NCBI RefSeq assembly: GCF_020524085.2
Contig: NZ_CP129016.1
Span: 1,420,001 to 1,484,000 of the forward strand
Origin: Halobacillus litoralis
GTDB lineage: Bacteria; Bacillota; Bacilli; Bacillales; Halobacillaceae
DNA: 64,000 bases
Direction of reading: 5' to 3'
Shown piece after piece: positions 20,662-31,667 of the stretch; the first letter of the stretch is position 1, and each line of letters opens with the position of its first letter. The notes beneath the pieces are model-generated. The model was given only the letters and a program-made list of their open reading frames with translations. It did not search any database and was not told the DNA's origin. Position numbers and translations under genes: made by a program.

Positions 20662-20781
20662 GGGGCGGAGGGAAACGGTGAGACTCCTATGGGACGAGTG
20701 GGACTGGTGAGACCCCGGAAGGCGTAGCCTGAGGAGGCTCACCGCCCGCCCCGTGGAAAGCGAACCTTTTCCTGGAGTCCC
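20662..20781 (+). repeat. Structured intergenic repeat, copy 2 (plus orientation)
   Basis: It carries GAGACTCCTATGGGA and TGGTGAGACCCCGGAAGG, then GAGGAGGCTCACCG. The outer arms GGGGCGG and CCGCCCC pair, as do CGGTGAG and CTCACCG. Its orientation is opposite to copy 1 and the two are about 190 bp apart, so the 767-bp gap between binding protein and permease is largely made of two facing repeats. Confidence 0.65.
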
Positions 20782-20897
20782 TATTCACTCATCGAACATC
20801 TCGAAACGGAGTCTTCAAGTATTGGGAGCATTTATTGAAGTGAAAATGAATGCAATTTTTCTGAAAATGGAGCAGACAAACGAAGGATGCTATGTTA

Positions 20898-20928
20898 CTA
20901 TTAAGTAAATTAAATTAATTAACAAAGT
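20898..20928. promoter_or_regulatory. ROK-type operator 3
   Basis: An AT-rich imperfect inverted repeat (ACTATTAAGTAAATT against the complement of AATTAATTAACAAAGT) resembles operators 1 and 2. It stands 60-90 bp before the permease gene, with a cre site between. Confidence 0.4.
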
Positions 20929-20943
20929 CTAAACGCAATATTT

Positions 20944-20957
20944 TGAAAGCGCTTTTA
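20944..20957. promoter_or_regulatory. cre site before the permease-galactosidase operon
   Basis: TGAAAGCGCTTTTA matches the cre consensus at 13 of 14 positions. With operator 3 upstream, it implies a second regulated promoter for the 21-31.6 kb genes. Confidence 0.65.
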
Positions 20958-20991
20958 GAACCAACCAATATCATTGAGGGGGTAGAACATT

Positions 20992-21957
20992 GTGAGTCAA
21001 CCGAATGCCGAACAGATGGCAAACGCCAACCACGAAAAGAACAAGCAGCCATCTAAGAAACCGGGTCCTTTCAGTCAAAAACCAAAATCTCGTAAGAAAT
21101 GGATTACACCGAAGACGGTGCCGTACTTATTTATTCTTCCAGCCGTTACTTTCTTCTTGATCTTTACCGTTTATCCAGTCATTTCGTCATTATTATTGAG
21201 TTTTCAAACGCGTGCAGGATCAGGGTATGAATTTGTCGGGCTGGATAACTACATTCGATTGTTCCGGGACACGTTATTTTACAAAGCGCTCGGAAATACG
21301 TTCCTCATTTTACTCATTCAAGTTCCGATCCAGTTGTTCTTAGCTGTCGTCATTGCGGTGGCCCTTAATTCTCAACTGGTAAAAATGAAGAGCTTTTTCA
21401 GGGTAGCCTTCTTCATGCCGGCCATTACAGCATTGGTCGCATCTTCCATCATCTTCATGATCATTCTTGATGAAAACTACGGCCTTGCGAACTATGTGCT
21501 TTCTCTTTTTGGTATCGAGGCGATTGCCTGGTTGTCCGATCCATTCTGGGCTAAAGTCGCTTTGATGGCAGCAATCACTTGGCGCTGGACCGGGTACAAC
21601 ATGGTCATTTTCCTTGCCGGTCTCCAAAACATTCCCGGATCGCTTTATGAAGCGGCTGAGATGGACGGGGCAGGAAAAGTTCGTCAGTTCTTTTACATTA
21701 CCGTACCTCAGTTGAAACCGATCTTCTTGTTCACATTCGTATTGTCAACGATCGGAACGTTGCAGTTGTTCGATGAGCCTTACATTTTAACGCAGGGTGG
21801 TCCGAACAATGCCACACTGACGATCACTCTCTACTTGTATCAAAATGGTTTCCGTTACTTTGATTTCGGTTACGCATCCGCGATTGCATACGTTCTTGTA
21901 TTAATCATCGGGGTCCTTTCCTGGGCACAAATGAAATGGGCAGGTGAAGATAAATGA
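20992..21957 (+). CDS. ABC sugar permease, MalF/LacF type
   Basis: A 321-residue permease with a polar 35-residue N-terminal extension (rich in Asn, Lys and Pro) before six membrane segments. The ATPase-contact loop is EAAEMDGAGKVRQFFYITVP. The start is GTG 20992 after GAGGGGG. The stop overlaps the next permease start (ATGA). It is the first gene of the importer-galactosidase-Leloir operon. Confidence 0.9.
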   Translation: MSQPNAEQMANANHEKNKQPSKKPGPFSQKPKSRKKWITPKTVPYLFILPAVTFFLIFTVYPVISSLLLSFQTRAGSGYEFVGLDNYIRLFRDTLFYKALGNTFLILLIQVPIQLFLAVVIAVALNSQLVKMKSFFRVAFFMPAITALVASSIIFMIILDENYGLANYVLSLFGIEAIAWLSDPFWAKVALMAAITWRWTGYNMVIFLAGLQNIPGSLYEAAEMDGAGKVRQFFYITVPQLKPIFLFTFVLSTIGTLQLFDEPYILTQGGPNNATLTITLYLYQNGFRYFDFGYASAIAYVLVLIIGVLSWAQMKWAGEDK

Positions 21958-22784
21958 ATCAACAGGTCAGTCCACTTAAAAAAACACTCTTATACGCTTT
22001 CTTATTCATAGGAGTCATCATCTCCGTCTTCCCGTTTTATTGGATGTTTGTCGGGGCGACGAACCCGTCCGGGGAAATCTTTAAGGTTCCACCGAACTTT
22101 CTGCCAGGTGATTATGGCTGGGAGAACTTTAAGAATCTAAATGAAAACGTAGGTATCATCCGCGTCATGGGGAACTCCTTGTTCATAACGCTGACGTTTA
22201 CTGCGATTTCAGCCATCATTTGTACGGCAGCGGGCTATGCGTTTGCGAAGTTTAAATTCAAAGGACGTAACGCCATTTTCTTCATGTTGCTTGTCGCGAT
22301 CATGATTCCTTATCACGTGACGTTGATTCCTTTGTTTGAAATCTTCGGAAATGTCGGTTGGTTGAACACGTTTCAGGCGGTCATCCTTCCACAAGTCGCT
22401 TATCCATTTGCAATTTTCCTTATGAGACAGAACATGCAGTCGATTCCAGATTCCCTGCTTGAAGCCGCACGTGTCGATGGGGCGGGAGAGTTTCATATCT
22501 TTTTCCGCATCGTACTTCCAGTCATGCGCCCGGCGCTTGCTGCAGTCGCGATTTTCTTGTTCATGTTCCAGTGGAACAACTTCATTTGGCCACTTGTCGT
22601 ATTGCAATCCCAGGAGATGTACACCTTGCCGGTGGCTCTCTCCAGTCTTGTCGGGATGTCCCGAATTGACTACGGACAGGTCATGATGGGAACGACGTTG
22701 TCTACCTTGCCGATCATGATTTTCTTCTTGTTGCTGCAAAAGCAGTTCATCTCCGGAATTCTCGGCGGATCAGTCAAAGAGTAG
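21954..22784 (+). CDS. ABC sugar permease, MalG/LacG type
   Basis: A 276-residue permease with six hydrophobic segments and the coupling loop EAARVDGAGEFHIFFRIVLP. It ends in the ISGILGGSVKE tail typical of MalG relatives. It pairs with the upstream permease; their 4-nt overlap supports coupling. The galactosidase gene follows after 15 bp. Confidence 0.9.
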   Translation: MNQQVSPLKKTLLYAFLFIGVIISVFPFYWMFVGATNPSGEIFKVPPNFLPGDYGWENFKNLNENVGIIRVMGNSLFITLTFTAISAIICTAAGYAFAKFKFKGRNAIFFMLLVAIMIPYHVTLIPLFEIFGNVGWLNTFQAVILPQVAYPFAIFLMRQNMQSIPDSLLEAARVDGAGEFHIFFRIVLPVMRPALAAVAIFLFMFQWNNFIWPLVVLQSQEMYTLPVALSSLVGMSRIDYGQVMMGTTLSTLPIMIFFLLLQKQFISGILGGSVKE

Positions 22785-22799
22785 AAGGAGGAGCAGCCG

Positions 22800-25016
22800 T
22801 TGATCTTTATTAATGAAGAAACACATCAATTTCATCTAACCAACGGACAAATCAGTTACATTTTCCACGTCATGAAAAACGGACAGCTCGGTCATCTCTA
22901 CTATGGTAAAGCCCTCCGCGACCGGGACTTCCGTCATTTTCAAGACTATGAAAATACCAACCCTTCGACGACTCATGCGTTTGAGGGGGATCCTGATTTT
23001 TCCTTAGAAATGGTCAGGCAGGAAGCGCCGGTTTATGGAAAAGGGGACTTCCGTACGCCGGCACTCATTTTGGAAGAACAAAAGGGCGCGTCTGTCGCTG
23101 ATTTTCGTTATAAAAATCACCAGATCATAAAAGGAAAGCCAAAGTTAGAAGGCCTTCCGGCAACTTTTGCGGGAAATTCAGAAGCTGAAACGCTTGTAGT
23201 TACGCTCATAGATGACCAAGCGCAGGTAGAGTGGGAGCTCATGTACACGATCTTCCGTGACCTGCCTGTTATCACAAGAAGTAACCGTATCACTAATAAA
23301 GGCGAAAGTTCTGTTACGTTGAAGCATTCCATGTCTTCATCCATCGACCTCCCTGACGCTGATTATGAAATGGTTCATCTTTCAGGCGCATGGGCTAGAG
23401 AGCGTCATATCGAAACGAGAAAACTTACTCCCGGCATTTCGTCGATCGGAAGTGTGCGCGGGGCGAGCTCGCATCAGCACAATCCTTTTCTCGCTTTGAA
23501 AAGGGAGGAGACGACCGAAGACAGCGGGGAAGCGATTGCGATGCAGTTCGTCTACAGTGGGAATTTCCTCGCTCAGATTGAAGTCGACCATTATGATACA
23601 ACACGCTTGTCGATGGGTATTCACCCTCAAGCTTTTCAATGGAAATTAGCACAGAATGAAAGCTTTCAAAACCCGGAAGTGATCTTGACTTACACGGAAA
23701 ATGGCTTGAACGAAATGAGTCAGACGTTCCATGACTTACACCGCAAGCATTTGATTGCCCCAAGGTGGATGGAAAAAGACCGTCCAATTCTGATCAACAA
23801 CTGGGAAGCGACGTATTTTGATTTTAATGAAGAAAAATTGGATCGTTTTACAGATGAAGCAAGAGATTTAGGTGTCGAACTGTTCGTCCTGGATGACGGA
23901 TGGTTTGGAAAACGCAATGATGATACCACTTCGCTTGGTGACTGGTTTGTCGATCCCAAGAAACTTCCAAACGGAATCGGGACGTTGGCGAAAAAGGTGA
24001 AAGACAAAGGACTTCAATTCGGGCTCTGGTTTGAACCGGAAATGATCAGTCCTGAAAGTGAACTGATGCAGCAGCACCCGGAATGGATCGTCGGTCCACC
24101 GCACAGACATCAGACGCTGGAACGGAATCAAAAGGTGCTCGATTTCGCCAACCCTCAGGTAGTCGATTATCTGTTCGAACGGATGAGTTCACTTATAGAA
24201 GAAACTGGACTCGACTACATCAAATGGGATATGAATCGCAACATCACAGAACCCTATTCCCAATATTTGTATGACCAGGTCAACTTTTTTCACCAGTACA
24301 TCCTGGGAGTCTATGAGTTGTATGAGCGTTTGACGACGAAATATCCGGATGTCTTGTTCGAATCTTGTGCGGGTGGAGGCGGACGGTTTGATGCCGGGCT
24401 CCTCTACTATGCTCCACAGGCTTGGACGAGTGATGATACGGATGCGGTTGAACGGTTGAAGATTCAATACGGAACTTCAATGGCCTACCCATTATGCAGC
24501 ATGGGATCACACGTATCCGCGGTACCGAACCACCAGACCTATCGGAACACGCCTTTGAAGTTTCGTGCCGATGTCGCTTACTTTGGAACATTCGGCTATG
24601 AATTCGATCCCAGCCAATTGTCAGAGGAAGAAAAGGCGATCGTAAAAGAACAAATCACCGAATTTCAATTGCTTCGTCGTTTGATTCACTCGGGCACGTT
24701 TTATCGCCTCTCGAATCCATTCGAAAATCAAGACACGGCCTGGATGGTTGTGTCAGAAAAGAAAACAGAAGCCGTCGTCGGCTGGTATCGTGCTCATTAT
24801 TTTCCGAATCCGAAGAACGACCAGGTTTTAAAACTAAGCGGTCTGGATCCTGAGAAACGGTATGAGATGGAAGGATCAGCACGGACGTTTTATGGTGATG
24901 AACTGATGTATCACGGACTCCCACTTGGTGTAGAGTTCAATGGAGCGAACCATGAAAAAGCAGAACGCAGCGGGGACCACCAATCTCAGCTTTACGTTAT
25001 AAAAGAGAAAAAATGA
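22800..25016 (+). CDS. Alpha-galactosidase, GH36 (melibiase)
   Basis: This 738-residue retaining glycosidase releases galactose from melibiose, raffinose and similar alpha-galactosides. The N-terminal supersandwich domain is followed by a barrel with LDDGWFGKRNDD. The nucleophile Asp lies in YIKWDMNR and the acid/base Asp in WTSDDTDAVERL. CAGGGGRFD is also a GH36 signature. There is no signal peptide, so it acts on imported sugar in the cytoplasm. The start is TTG 22800 with AAGGAGGAG upstream. Length fits Bacillaceae AgaA-type enzymes. Confidence 0.93.
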   Translation: MIFINEETHQFHLTNGQISYIFHVMKNGQLGHLYYGKALRDRDFRHFQDYENTNPSTTHAFEGDPDFSLEMVRQEAPVYGKGDFRTPALILEEQKGASVADFRYKNHQIIKGKPKLEGLPATFAGNSEAETLVVTLIDDQAQVEWELMYTIFRDLPVITRSNRITNKGESSVTLKHSMSSSIDLPDADYEMVHLSGAWARERHIETRKLTPGISSIGSVRGASSHQHNPFLALKREETTEDSGEAIAMQFVYSGNFLAQIEVDHYDTTRLSMGIHPQAFQWKLAQNESFQNPEVILTYTENGLNEMSQTFHDLHRKHLIAPRWMEKDRPILINNWEATYFDFNEEKLDRFTDEARDLGVELFVLDDGWFGKRNDDTTSLGDWFVDPKKLPNGIGTLAKKVKDKGLQFGLWFEPEMISPESELMQQHPEWIVGPPHRHQTLERNQKVLDFANPQVVDYLFERMSSLIEETGLDYIKWDMNRNITEPYSQYLYDQVNFFHQYILGVYELYERLTTKYPDVLFESCAGGGGRFDAGLLYYAPQAWTSDDTDAVERLKIQYGTSMAYPLCSMGSHVSAVPNHQTYRNTPLKFRADVAYFGTFGYEFDPSQLSEEEKAIVKEQITEFQLLRRLIHSGTFYRLSNPFENQDTAWMVVSEKKTEAVVGWYRAHYFPNPKNDQVLKLSGLDPEKRYEMEGSARTFYGDELMYHGLPLGVEFNGANHEKAERSGDHQSQLYVIKEKK

Positions 25017-25033
25017 AGAAGGAGGGAATAGAA

Positions 25034-26202
<1,169 letters not shown>

Positions 26203-26206
<4 letters not shown>

Positions 26207-27192
26207 CCGTACTTGTGTGTGGAGGAGCAGGGTACATTGGAAGTCACGCCGTAGCTCAGCTCCTGGACCAGGGCGAAAATGTCATCATCGTGGATAACCT
26301 CCAGACGGGGCATCATCCCGCGGTATTGAATGGAGCGAAACTCTACGATGGAGACTTGCGTGATGAGACGTTCTTGAACTCTGTATTTAAAGAAAATCCC
26401 ATCGACTCCGTGCTCCATTTTGCTGCCGATTCTCTGGTCGGAGAAAGTGTGGAGAAACCTCTACAATATTACGATAACAATGTCGGGGGAGCGATCTCCC
26501 TTTTGAAAGCGATGGCTGCCCATGATGTGAAGCGGATCGTCTTTTCTTCCACGGCCGCCGTTTATGGAGAACCGGAACAGGTTCCAATTCAGGAAAAAGA
26601 TCCAACAAACCCGACGAATCCTTACGGAGAGACGAAGCTTGCGATTGAAAAAATGTTGAAGTGGGCCGAAGAGGCCCACGGGATCCAGTACACAGTCCTT
26701 CGTTATTTCAATGTGGCGGGAGCGGATGTGAAAGGGCGGATTGGGGAAGATCACCGTCCGGAAACGCACCTCATTCCAATCGTTTTACAAGTAGCCCTTG
26801 GTAAAAGGGAGAAGATCATGATTTTCGGTGACGATTATCCGACTGCGGATGGCACTTGTATCCGGGATTACATTCACGTCGCAGATTTGGTAGCTGCTCA
26901 TCTGCAGGCGATTGACCGCTTGAAAAAAGGAGGCGCAAGCGCGACCTACAACCTCGGTAACGGGCAGGGTTTCAGTGTGAAAGAAATCATCGAAGCGGTC
27001 CGTGAAGTGACTGGGCACCCGGTCCCGGCAGAAGTTGCACCGAAACGTCCCGGCGACCCGGCGCAGCTCGTCGCCTCCTCTGAAAAGGCGAGGAAAGAGC
27101 TCGGATGGGAGCCATACTATCAAGAGGTCGAAAAGATGATAGAATCCGCATGGAAGTGGTTTCAAGAACATCCACATGGGTACGAAGATTAA
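26203..27192 (+). CDS. galE: UDP-glucose 4-epimerase
   Basis: This 329-residue extended short-chain dehydrogenase interconverts UDP-galactose and UDP-glucose. It has the NAD motif GGAGYIGSH, the catalytic Ser-Thr pair in VFSSTAAVYG, and the Tyr-x3-Lys motif in NPYGETKLAIE. YFNVAGAD and DYIHVADL are further family marks. It serves the Leloir pathway and may also supply UDP-galactose for cell-surface glycans. Confidence 0.95.
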
Positions 27193-27207
27193 AAGGGTGG
27201 TGAGGAA

Positions 27208-28713
27208 ATGACGATTTATCAAGACATAGAACATCTCATTCACTATGGGCTGCACAAACGTATGATTTCGGTATGGGATGTCGATTACATCCGCAACCGA
27301 TTATTTCATTTGTTCGAACTTGAAGGCGCTTCCGTGGAAGTATCACCTGAAGAAGACTACTCCACTCCTGTCGCCATCCTGAACCGCATGCTTTCCTATG
27401 CGGTCGAAAAAAAGATCATCGAAGAAGACACCGTCACTGACCGGGACCTTTTTGATGCAAAAATCATGGATATCCTCGTCCCGCGCCCGTCGGAGGTGAA
27501 CAGGGACTTCTACTTCAAATTTGAAAAAGAAGGACCGGTAGCGGCAACGGACTATTTTTATCAACTATCCAAGGACTCCCATTACATCCGCACAGACCGC
27601 ATCGCTAAAAACAAGCACTGGTACAGCCCGACGGAATATGGAGATTTAGAAATCACCATCAATCTATCAAAACCAGAAAAAGACCCTAAAGCCATCGCAG
27701 CGGCGAAAGAGAAAAAACAAGCGTCTTATCCGGAGTGTCTGCTTTGTAAAGAGAACGTCGGGTACGCCGGCAGGCTCGACCACCCGGCAAGAGACAACCA
27801 CCGCATCATTCCGGTCGATCTCGAAGGCGAGCACTGGTTCCTGCAGTATTCCCCGTATGTTTACTACAACGAGCATGCGATCGTTTTATCAAGGGAACAC
27901 CGTCCGATGAACATTTCGAAGGAAGGATTTGATCGTCTCCTCGATTTCACAGATCAGCTGCCTCACTATTTTGTCGGATCGAATGCCGACTTACCCATCG
28001 TTGGCGGCTCCATCTTGAGTCATGATCATTTTCAGGGCGGCCACCATGAATTCCCGATGGCGAAAGCACCCGTGGAAGAAACGTTCGATATTCCAAGATT
28101 CAAAGATGTCGAGGCAGGAATTGTCCGCTGGCCGTTGTCCGTCATTCGTTTGAGAGGCGGCGACCGTCACCGGGTATCTGAACTCGGAGATATCATTTTA
28201 CAGTCTTGGCGCAGCTATTCCGATGAAAAAGTGGAAGTTTTCGCAGAAACAGAGGGCGAACCTCATAATACGGTGACCCCGATTGCCCGTTACAGAGATA
28301 GACAGTATGAGCTCGACCTCGTCCTCAGAAACAACCGGACGAACGAAGACCATCCGATGGGAATTTTCCATCCACATGAAGAAGTCCATCATATAAAAAA
28401 AGAAAATATCGGTTTGATCGAAGTCATGGGTCTTGCCGTGCTACCAGGACGATTGGTCGATGAAATGGAGCAGTTGAGCCGTTACATCAAAGAAGAAAAA
28501 TTAGACGCTGCGGCGAATGATGAGGCTGTCGCCAAACACGTGCCGTGGGCGAAGCAGATCCATTGGAACACAACATCAGAACAAGCCGTCTGGGAACAGA
28601 TGCAAGAAGAAATCGGCAAACGATTTTCCGAAGTTTTGGAACATGCAGGGGTGTTCAAACGTACAGAAAAAGGGAAGGAAGCATTCCAGCGTTTCATGAA
28701 ACAATTAGGTTAA
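27208..28713 (+). CDS. galT: Galactose-1-phosphate uridylyltransferase, class II (Bacillus type)
   Basis: This 501-residue GalT exchanges UMP between UDP-glucose and galactose-1-phosphate. It belongs to the longer Gram-positive class (about 500 residues) rather than the ~350-residue E. coli type. Visible blocks are VPRPSEVNRDFYFKF, YPECLLCKENVGYAGR and GGSILSHDHFQGGHHEFP, which carries the active-site histidines. It begins 15 bp after galE with GGTGAGGAA upstream. Confidence 0.93.
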   Translation: MTIYQDIEHLIHYGLHKRMISVWDVDYIRNRLFHLFELEGASVEVSPEEDYSTPVAILNRMLSYAVEKKIIEEDTVTDRDLFDAKIMDILVPRPSEVNRDFYFKFEKEGPVAATDYFYQLSKDSHYIRTDRIAKNKHWYSPTEYGDLEITINLSKPEKDPKAIAAAKEKKQASYPECLLCKENVGYAGRLDHPARDNHRIIPVDLEGEHWFLQYSPYVYYNEHAIVLSREHRPMNISKEGFDRLLDFTDQLPHYFVGSNADLPIVGGSILSHDHFQGGHHEFPMAKAPVEETFDIPRFKDVEAGIVRWPLSVIRLRGGDRHRVSELGDIILQSWRSYSDEKVEVFAETEGEPHNTVTPIARYRDRQYELDLVLRNNRTNEDHPMGIFHPHEEVHHIKKENIGLIEVMGLAVLPGRLVDEMEQLSRYIKEEKLDAAANDEAVAKHVPWAKQIHWNTTSEQAVWEQMQEEIGKRFSEVLEHAGVFKRTEKGKEAFQRFMKQLG

Positions 28714-28727
28714 GGAGGCGGTGACCA

Positions 28728-29678
28728 ATGGTCGATGTTTGTACGTACCAGAAGACGAAATTCAAGAGTCTGGATGCCGTGGTATTGGAAAATGAAAGTG
28801 TAAGAGCGGTAATTCTGCCGGGATATGGAGGGAAAATGGTCAGCTTTTTTGATAAAGAAGCAGATATTGAATGGCTGTATCAGACCGATCGTCCCAAACT
28901 AGAAATCCCACCGTACGGAGCGGATTTTTCCAAATACGATTCCAGTGGTTTTGACGAAATGTTTCATGGGATCGACAAGGGCCCTCACCCGACAGACTGG
29001 AAGGAGATTCCCGATCACGGAGAAGTATGGACGCTGCCGTGGGAATATAAAGCGGCCTATGATGGGGTTTCGCTCGAGGTTCACAGTCCTGAATTTCCTT
29101 ACGCATTGAAAAAGAAAATCTGCCTGCACGGCGATGGTGTGACGATTAAATATGAAGCGATCAACAAAAGTGATGAGCCGTTTCCATTCATTTGGACGCC
29201 ACATGCCCTGCTCAATCTTAATGAACACACAGCGATCGAAGTACCTGAAGAATTGAATCAAGTAATGAATGTGGAAAAAGGATCCAAGCACCTCGGTGAC
29301 TGGGGAACGACACACGCTTATCCGGAAACGAAGTCTGCGAAAACAGGAAACACGCTGGACCTGAGTCAGCTCGAGCCGATGGAAGAAGGAACGGCAGAGA
29401 AATTTTATTTCACAGAACCGCTTTCCAAAGGATGGTGCTCGCTCGTCCAACCGGACTTGAACAGGAAATTGACGTATCGTTTTCCTGAAAACAAAGTACC
29501 GTATCTTGGAGTTTGGAAAACTCGCGGAGGCTACCGGGGAGAGCATAACATCGCATTGGAACCTTGCACAGGCGTATATGATGATGTGTATCTTGCTGAA
29601 AAAATCGGCAAAGTTTCCTATATCCCAGCACACGGCTCGTACACGTGGACATTGAATATCGAGACTGGAGGCTTATAA
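28728..29678 (+). CDS. Aldose 1-epimerase-like protein (GalM superfamily)
   Basis: A 316-residue galactose-mutarotase-like beta-sandwich protein. Its position in the Leloir operon suggests conversion of beta- to alpha-galactose for GalK. Recognisable parts are LPGYGGKMVSFFDKE near 30-45, the FIWTPHALLNLN segment with a likely catalytic His near 160, and the C-terminal ALEPCTGVYDD with a likely catalytic Glu. It differs from classical GalM, so another substrate is possible. Confidence 0.8.
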   Translation: MVDVCTYQKTKFKSLDAVVLENESVRAVILPGYGGKMVSFFDKEADIEWLYQTDRPKLEIPPYGADFSKYDSSGFDEMFHGIDKGPHPTDWKEIPDHGEVWTLPWEYKAAYDGVSLEVHSPEFPYALKKKICLHGDGVTIKYEAINKSDEPFPFIWTPHALLNLNEHTAIEVPEELNQVMNVEKGSKHLGDWGTTHAYPETKSAKTGNTLDLSQLEPMEEGTAEKFYFTEPLSKGWCSLVQPDLNRKLTYRFPENKVPYLGVWKTRGGYRGEHNIALEPCTGVYDDVYLAEKIGKVSYIPAHGSYTWTLNIETGGL

Positions 29679-31631
29679 ATGACGTATTTAGGTGTCGATT
29701 ACTATCCGGAACACTGGCCGGAAGAAATGATAGAGGAAGACATTCAAGGCATCAAAGATATGGGGGCAAACATCGTCCGCATCGGAGAGTTTGCGTGGCA
29801 TCTCATGGAGAAAGAGGAAGGAGCGTTCGACTTTTCCTACTTTGACCGTGTGATTGAAAAAGTGAAACAGCAGGGACTGAGTGTCATGTTCGGAACTCCG
29901 ACTGCGACATTCCCAGCCTGGCTCGCCCAGAAACACCCATCCATTTTGTCCGAAGATGAAAACGGTAACACGAGGGTGTTCGGCGGCCGCCGCCAATACT
30001 GCTTCAACTCGGACAAGTACCGTCAGTACGCAGCAGGGATCACGGAAAAACTCGTCCAGCACTATAAAGACGAAGAAGCCATCATCTCCTGGCAGATTGA
30101 CAACGAATTCGGCCATGAAGGAAGTGACATGTGTTTCTGTCACCAGTGTCATTCCGCGTTTCATCAGTATTTGGAAAACAAATACGACAGTGTCGAGCAG
30201 TTAAATGACGAGTGGGGAACAATTTTCTGGGGGCAGACGTACAATGATTTTTCTGAGATCCCGATCCCGAAGCCGACGGTAACGACTCACAATCCGACAT
30301 TGAAACTGGAGTGGGCGCGCTTCCGTTCCGCTTCCGTCAACGGGTTCACCCACGAAATGACGGCGATTGTAAAAGAGCACAAAGGGAGCCATCAGACGGT
30401 TACGACAAACGTGTCCGGCGGATTTTTCGATAAATGGTTCGACCATGAAGAAAATGTGAAGCCGATGGATTTCGTTTCCTATGATAACTATCCGGTGTGG
30501 GGCGGACTCGAAAAGCCGATTCCACCAGAGGCGATCGCCATGACGCATGATTTCAACCGTGGTTTGCTTGATCAAAACTATTGGATTGTAGAAGAACTGA
30601 TGGGAGCCCAGGGCCATGACGTCATCGGCTACCTGCCACGGCCGAATCAGGCGAAAATGTGGTCCTATCAAGCGTTCGCACACGGCTGTTCCAACATGCT
30701 TTATTTCCGCTGGCGCGGCATGACGAAAGGCGCCGAACAGTTCTGTTACGGTGTCGTCGATCATGACAACGTATATGGACGTAAATATAAAGAGGTTCAA
30801 TCTTTGTTCAGCGAGATTAAAGAACATGAAGAGCTGTTGAATGCGGAAATCAAGTCTGATGTTGCGGTTCTCTATGACTATGACAACATCTGGTCCTGGC
30901 GTTCACAAATCCAGAGCAAAGACTTCGACTTCAACGAAGAATTGCTGCGTTTGTACCGCCCGTTTTACCGTAAGAACACGAACATTGACGTCATTCCGGC
31001 AAGCCGTGACCTCAGTACATACAAAGTCGTACTGGTCCCTGTTATGCAGCTGATGGACGATGCGCTCGCGAACCGTCTCCGTAGCTTTGCAGAACAAGGC
31101 GGAACGGTCATCTTTTCCTACCGTGCCGGATTGAAAGGCAAGGACAACAACATCCGACTCGGGGAAGTCCTTCCGGGTTCTGTCCGGGATCTAATTGGTG
31201 CGCGTGTAGAGGAAATCGAATCTTTAACAGCCGCTCATCAGCTTGATCTGCAAGGAGAAGGAGCGTTTGCTGATGTTCCGGCATCGATTTCCGTATGGCG
31301 CGACCTCCTCGTTCCTGAGCAAGCACAGACACTTTATTCTTATCAAGATCAATTTTACAAAGAATATGCAGCCGTGACGAAGAACACGTTTGGAAAAGGA
31401 AACGTCTATTACGTCGGCGGAGGTTTGAGTGAAGAGGCTCTGGAGAAAATCGCTCAGGATGTGACCCGTGACTGCGGTATCGAAACGATCGAATCTGAGC
31501 GCGATGTAGAAGTCTATCGTCGTAAAGTCGGAGGATCTTCTTATTTGTTCCTGATGAATCATAGTGCCTCGGAAAAATCGTTCGGTCAGGAGAAACTCGG
31601 ACCATATGAAAGCAGAATCTTGAAGGAATAA
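29679..31631 (+). CDS. Beta-galactosidase, GH42
   Basis: This 650-residue enzyme hydrolyses beta-galactosides. The acid/base Glu is in WQIDNEFGHEG near residue 145 and the nucleophile Glu in YWIVEELMGAQG near 305. CFCHQCHSAFHQYLENKY carries the Cys cluster that binds zinc in many GH42 enzymes. A trimerisation domain (middle) and small beta domain (end) follow. It has no signal peptide. Having both alpha- and beta-galactosidases in one operon means the importer may be broad or may take up a mixed-linkage oligosaccharide. Confidence 0.94.
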   Translation: MTYLGVDYYPEHWPEEMIEEDIQGIKDMGANIVRIGEFAWHLMEKEEGAFDFSYFDRVIEKVKQQGLSVMFGTPTATFPAWLAQKHPSILSEDENGNTRVFGGRRQYCFNSDKYRQYAAGITEKLVQHYKDEEAIISWQIDNEFGHEGSDMCFCHQCHSAFHQYLENKYDSVEQLNDEWGTIFWGQTYNDFSEIPIPKPTVTTHNPTLKLEWARFRSASVNGFTHEMTAIVKEHKGSHQTVTTNVSGGFFDKWFDHEENVKPMDFVSYDNYPVWGGLEKPIPPEAIAMTHDFNRGLLDQNYWIVEELMGAQGHDVIGYLPRPNQAKMWSYQAFAHGCSNMLYFRWRGMTKGAEQFCYGVVDHDNVYGRKYKEVQSLFSEIKEHEELLNAEIKSDVAVLYDYDNIWSWRSQIQSKDFDFNEELLRLYRPFYRKNTNIDVIPASRDLSTYKVVLVPVMQLMDDALANRLRSFAEQGGTVIFSYRAGLKGKDNNIRLGEVLPGSVRDLIGARVEEIESLTAAHQLDLQGEGAFADVPASISVWRDLLVPEQAQTLYSYQDQFYKEYAAVTKNTFGKGNVYYVGGGLSEEALEKIAQDVTRDCGIETIESERDVEVYRRKVGGSSYLFLMNHSASEKSFGQEKLGPYESRILKE

Positions 31632-31633
31632 GC

Positions 31634-31664
31634 AAAGTGCAGGAGGCAGCTCCTGCACTTTTTT
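31634..31664 (+). terminator. Terminator of the galactoside operon
   Basis: AAGTGCAGGA pairs with TCCTGCACTT around a 6-nt loop and is followed by TTTT. It closes the operon immediately after the beta-galactosidase stop. Confidence 0.9.
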
Positions 31665-31667
31665 AGT

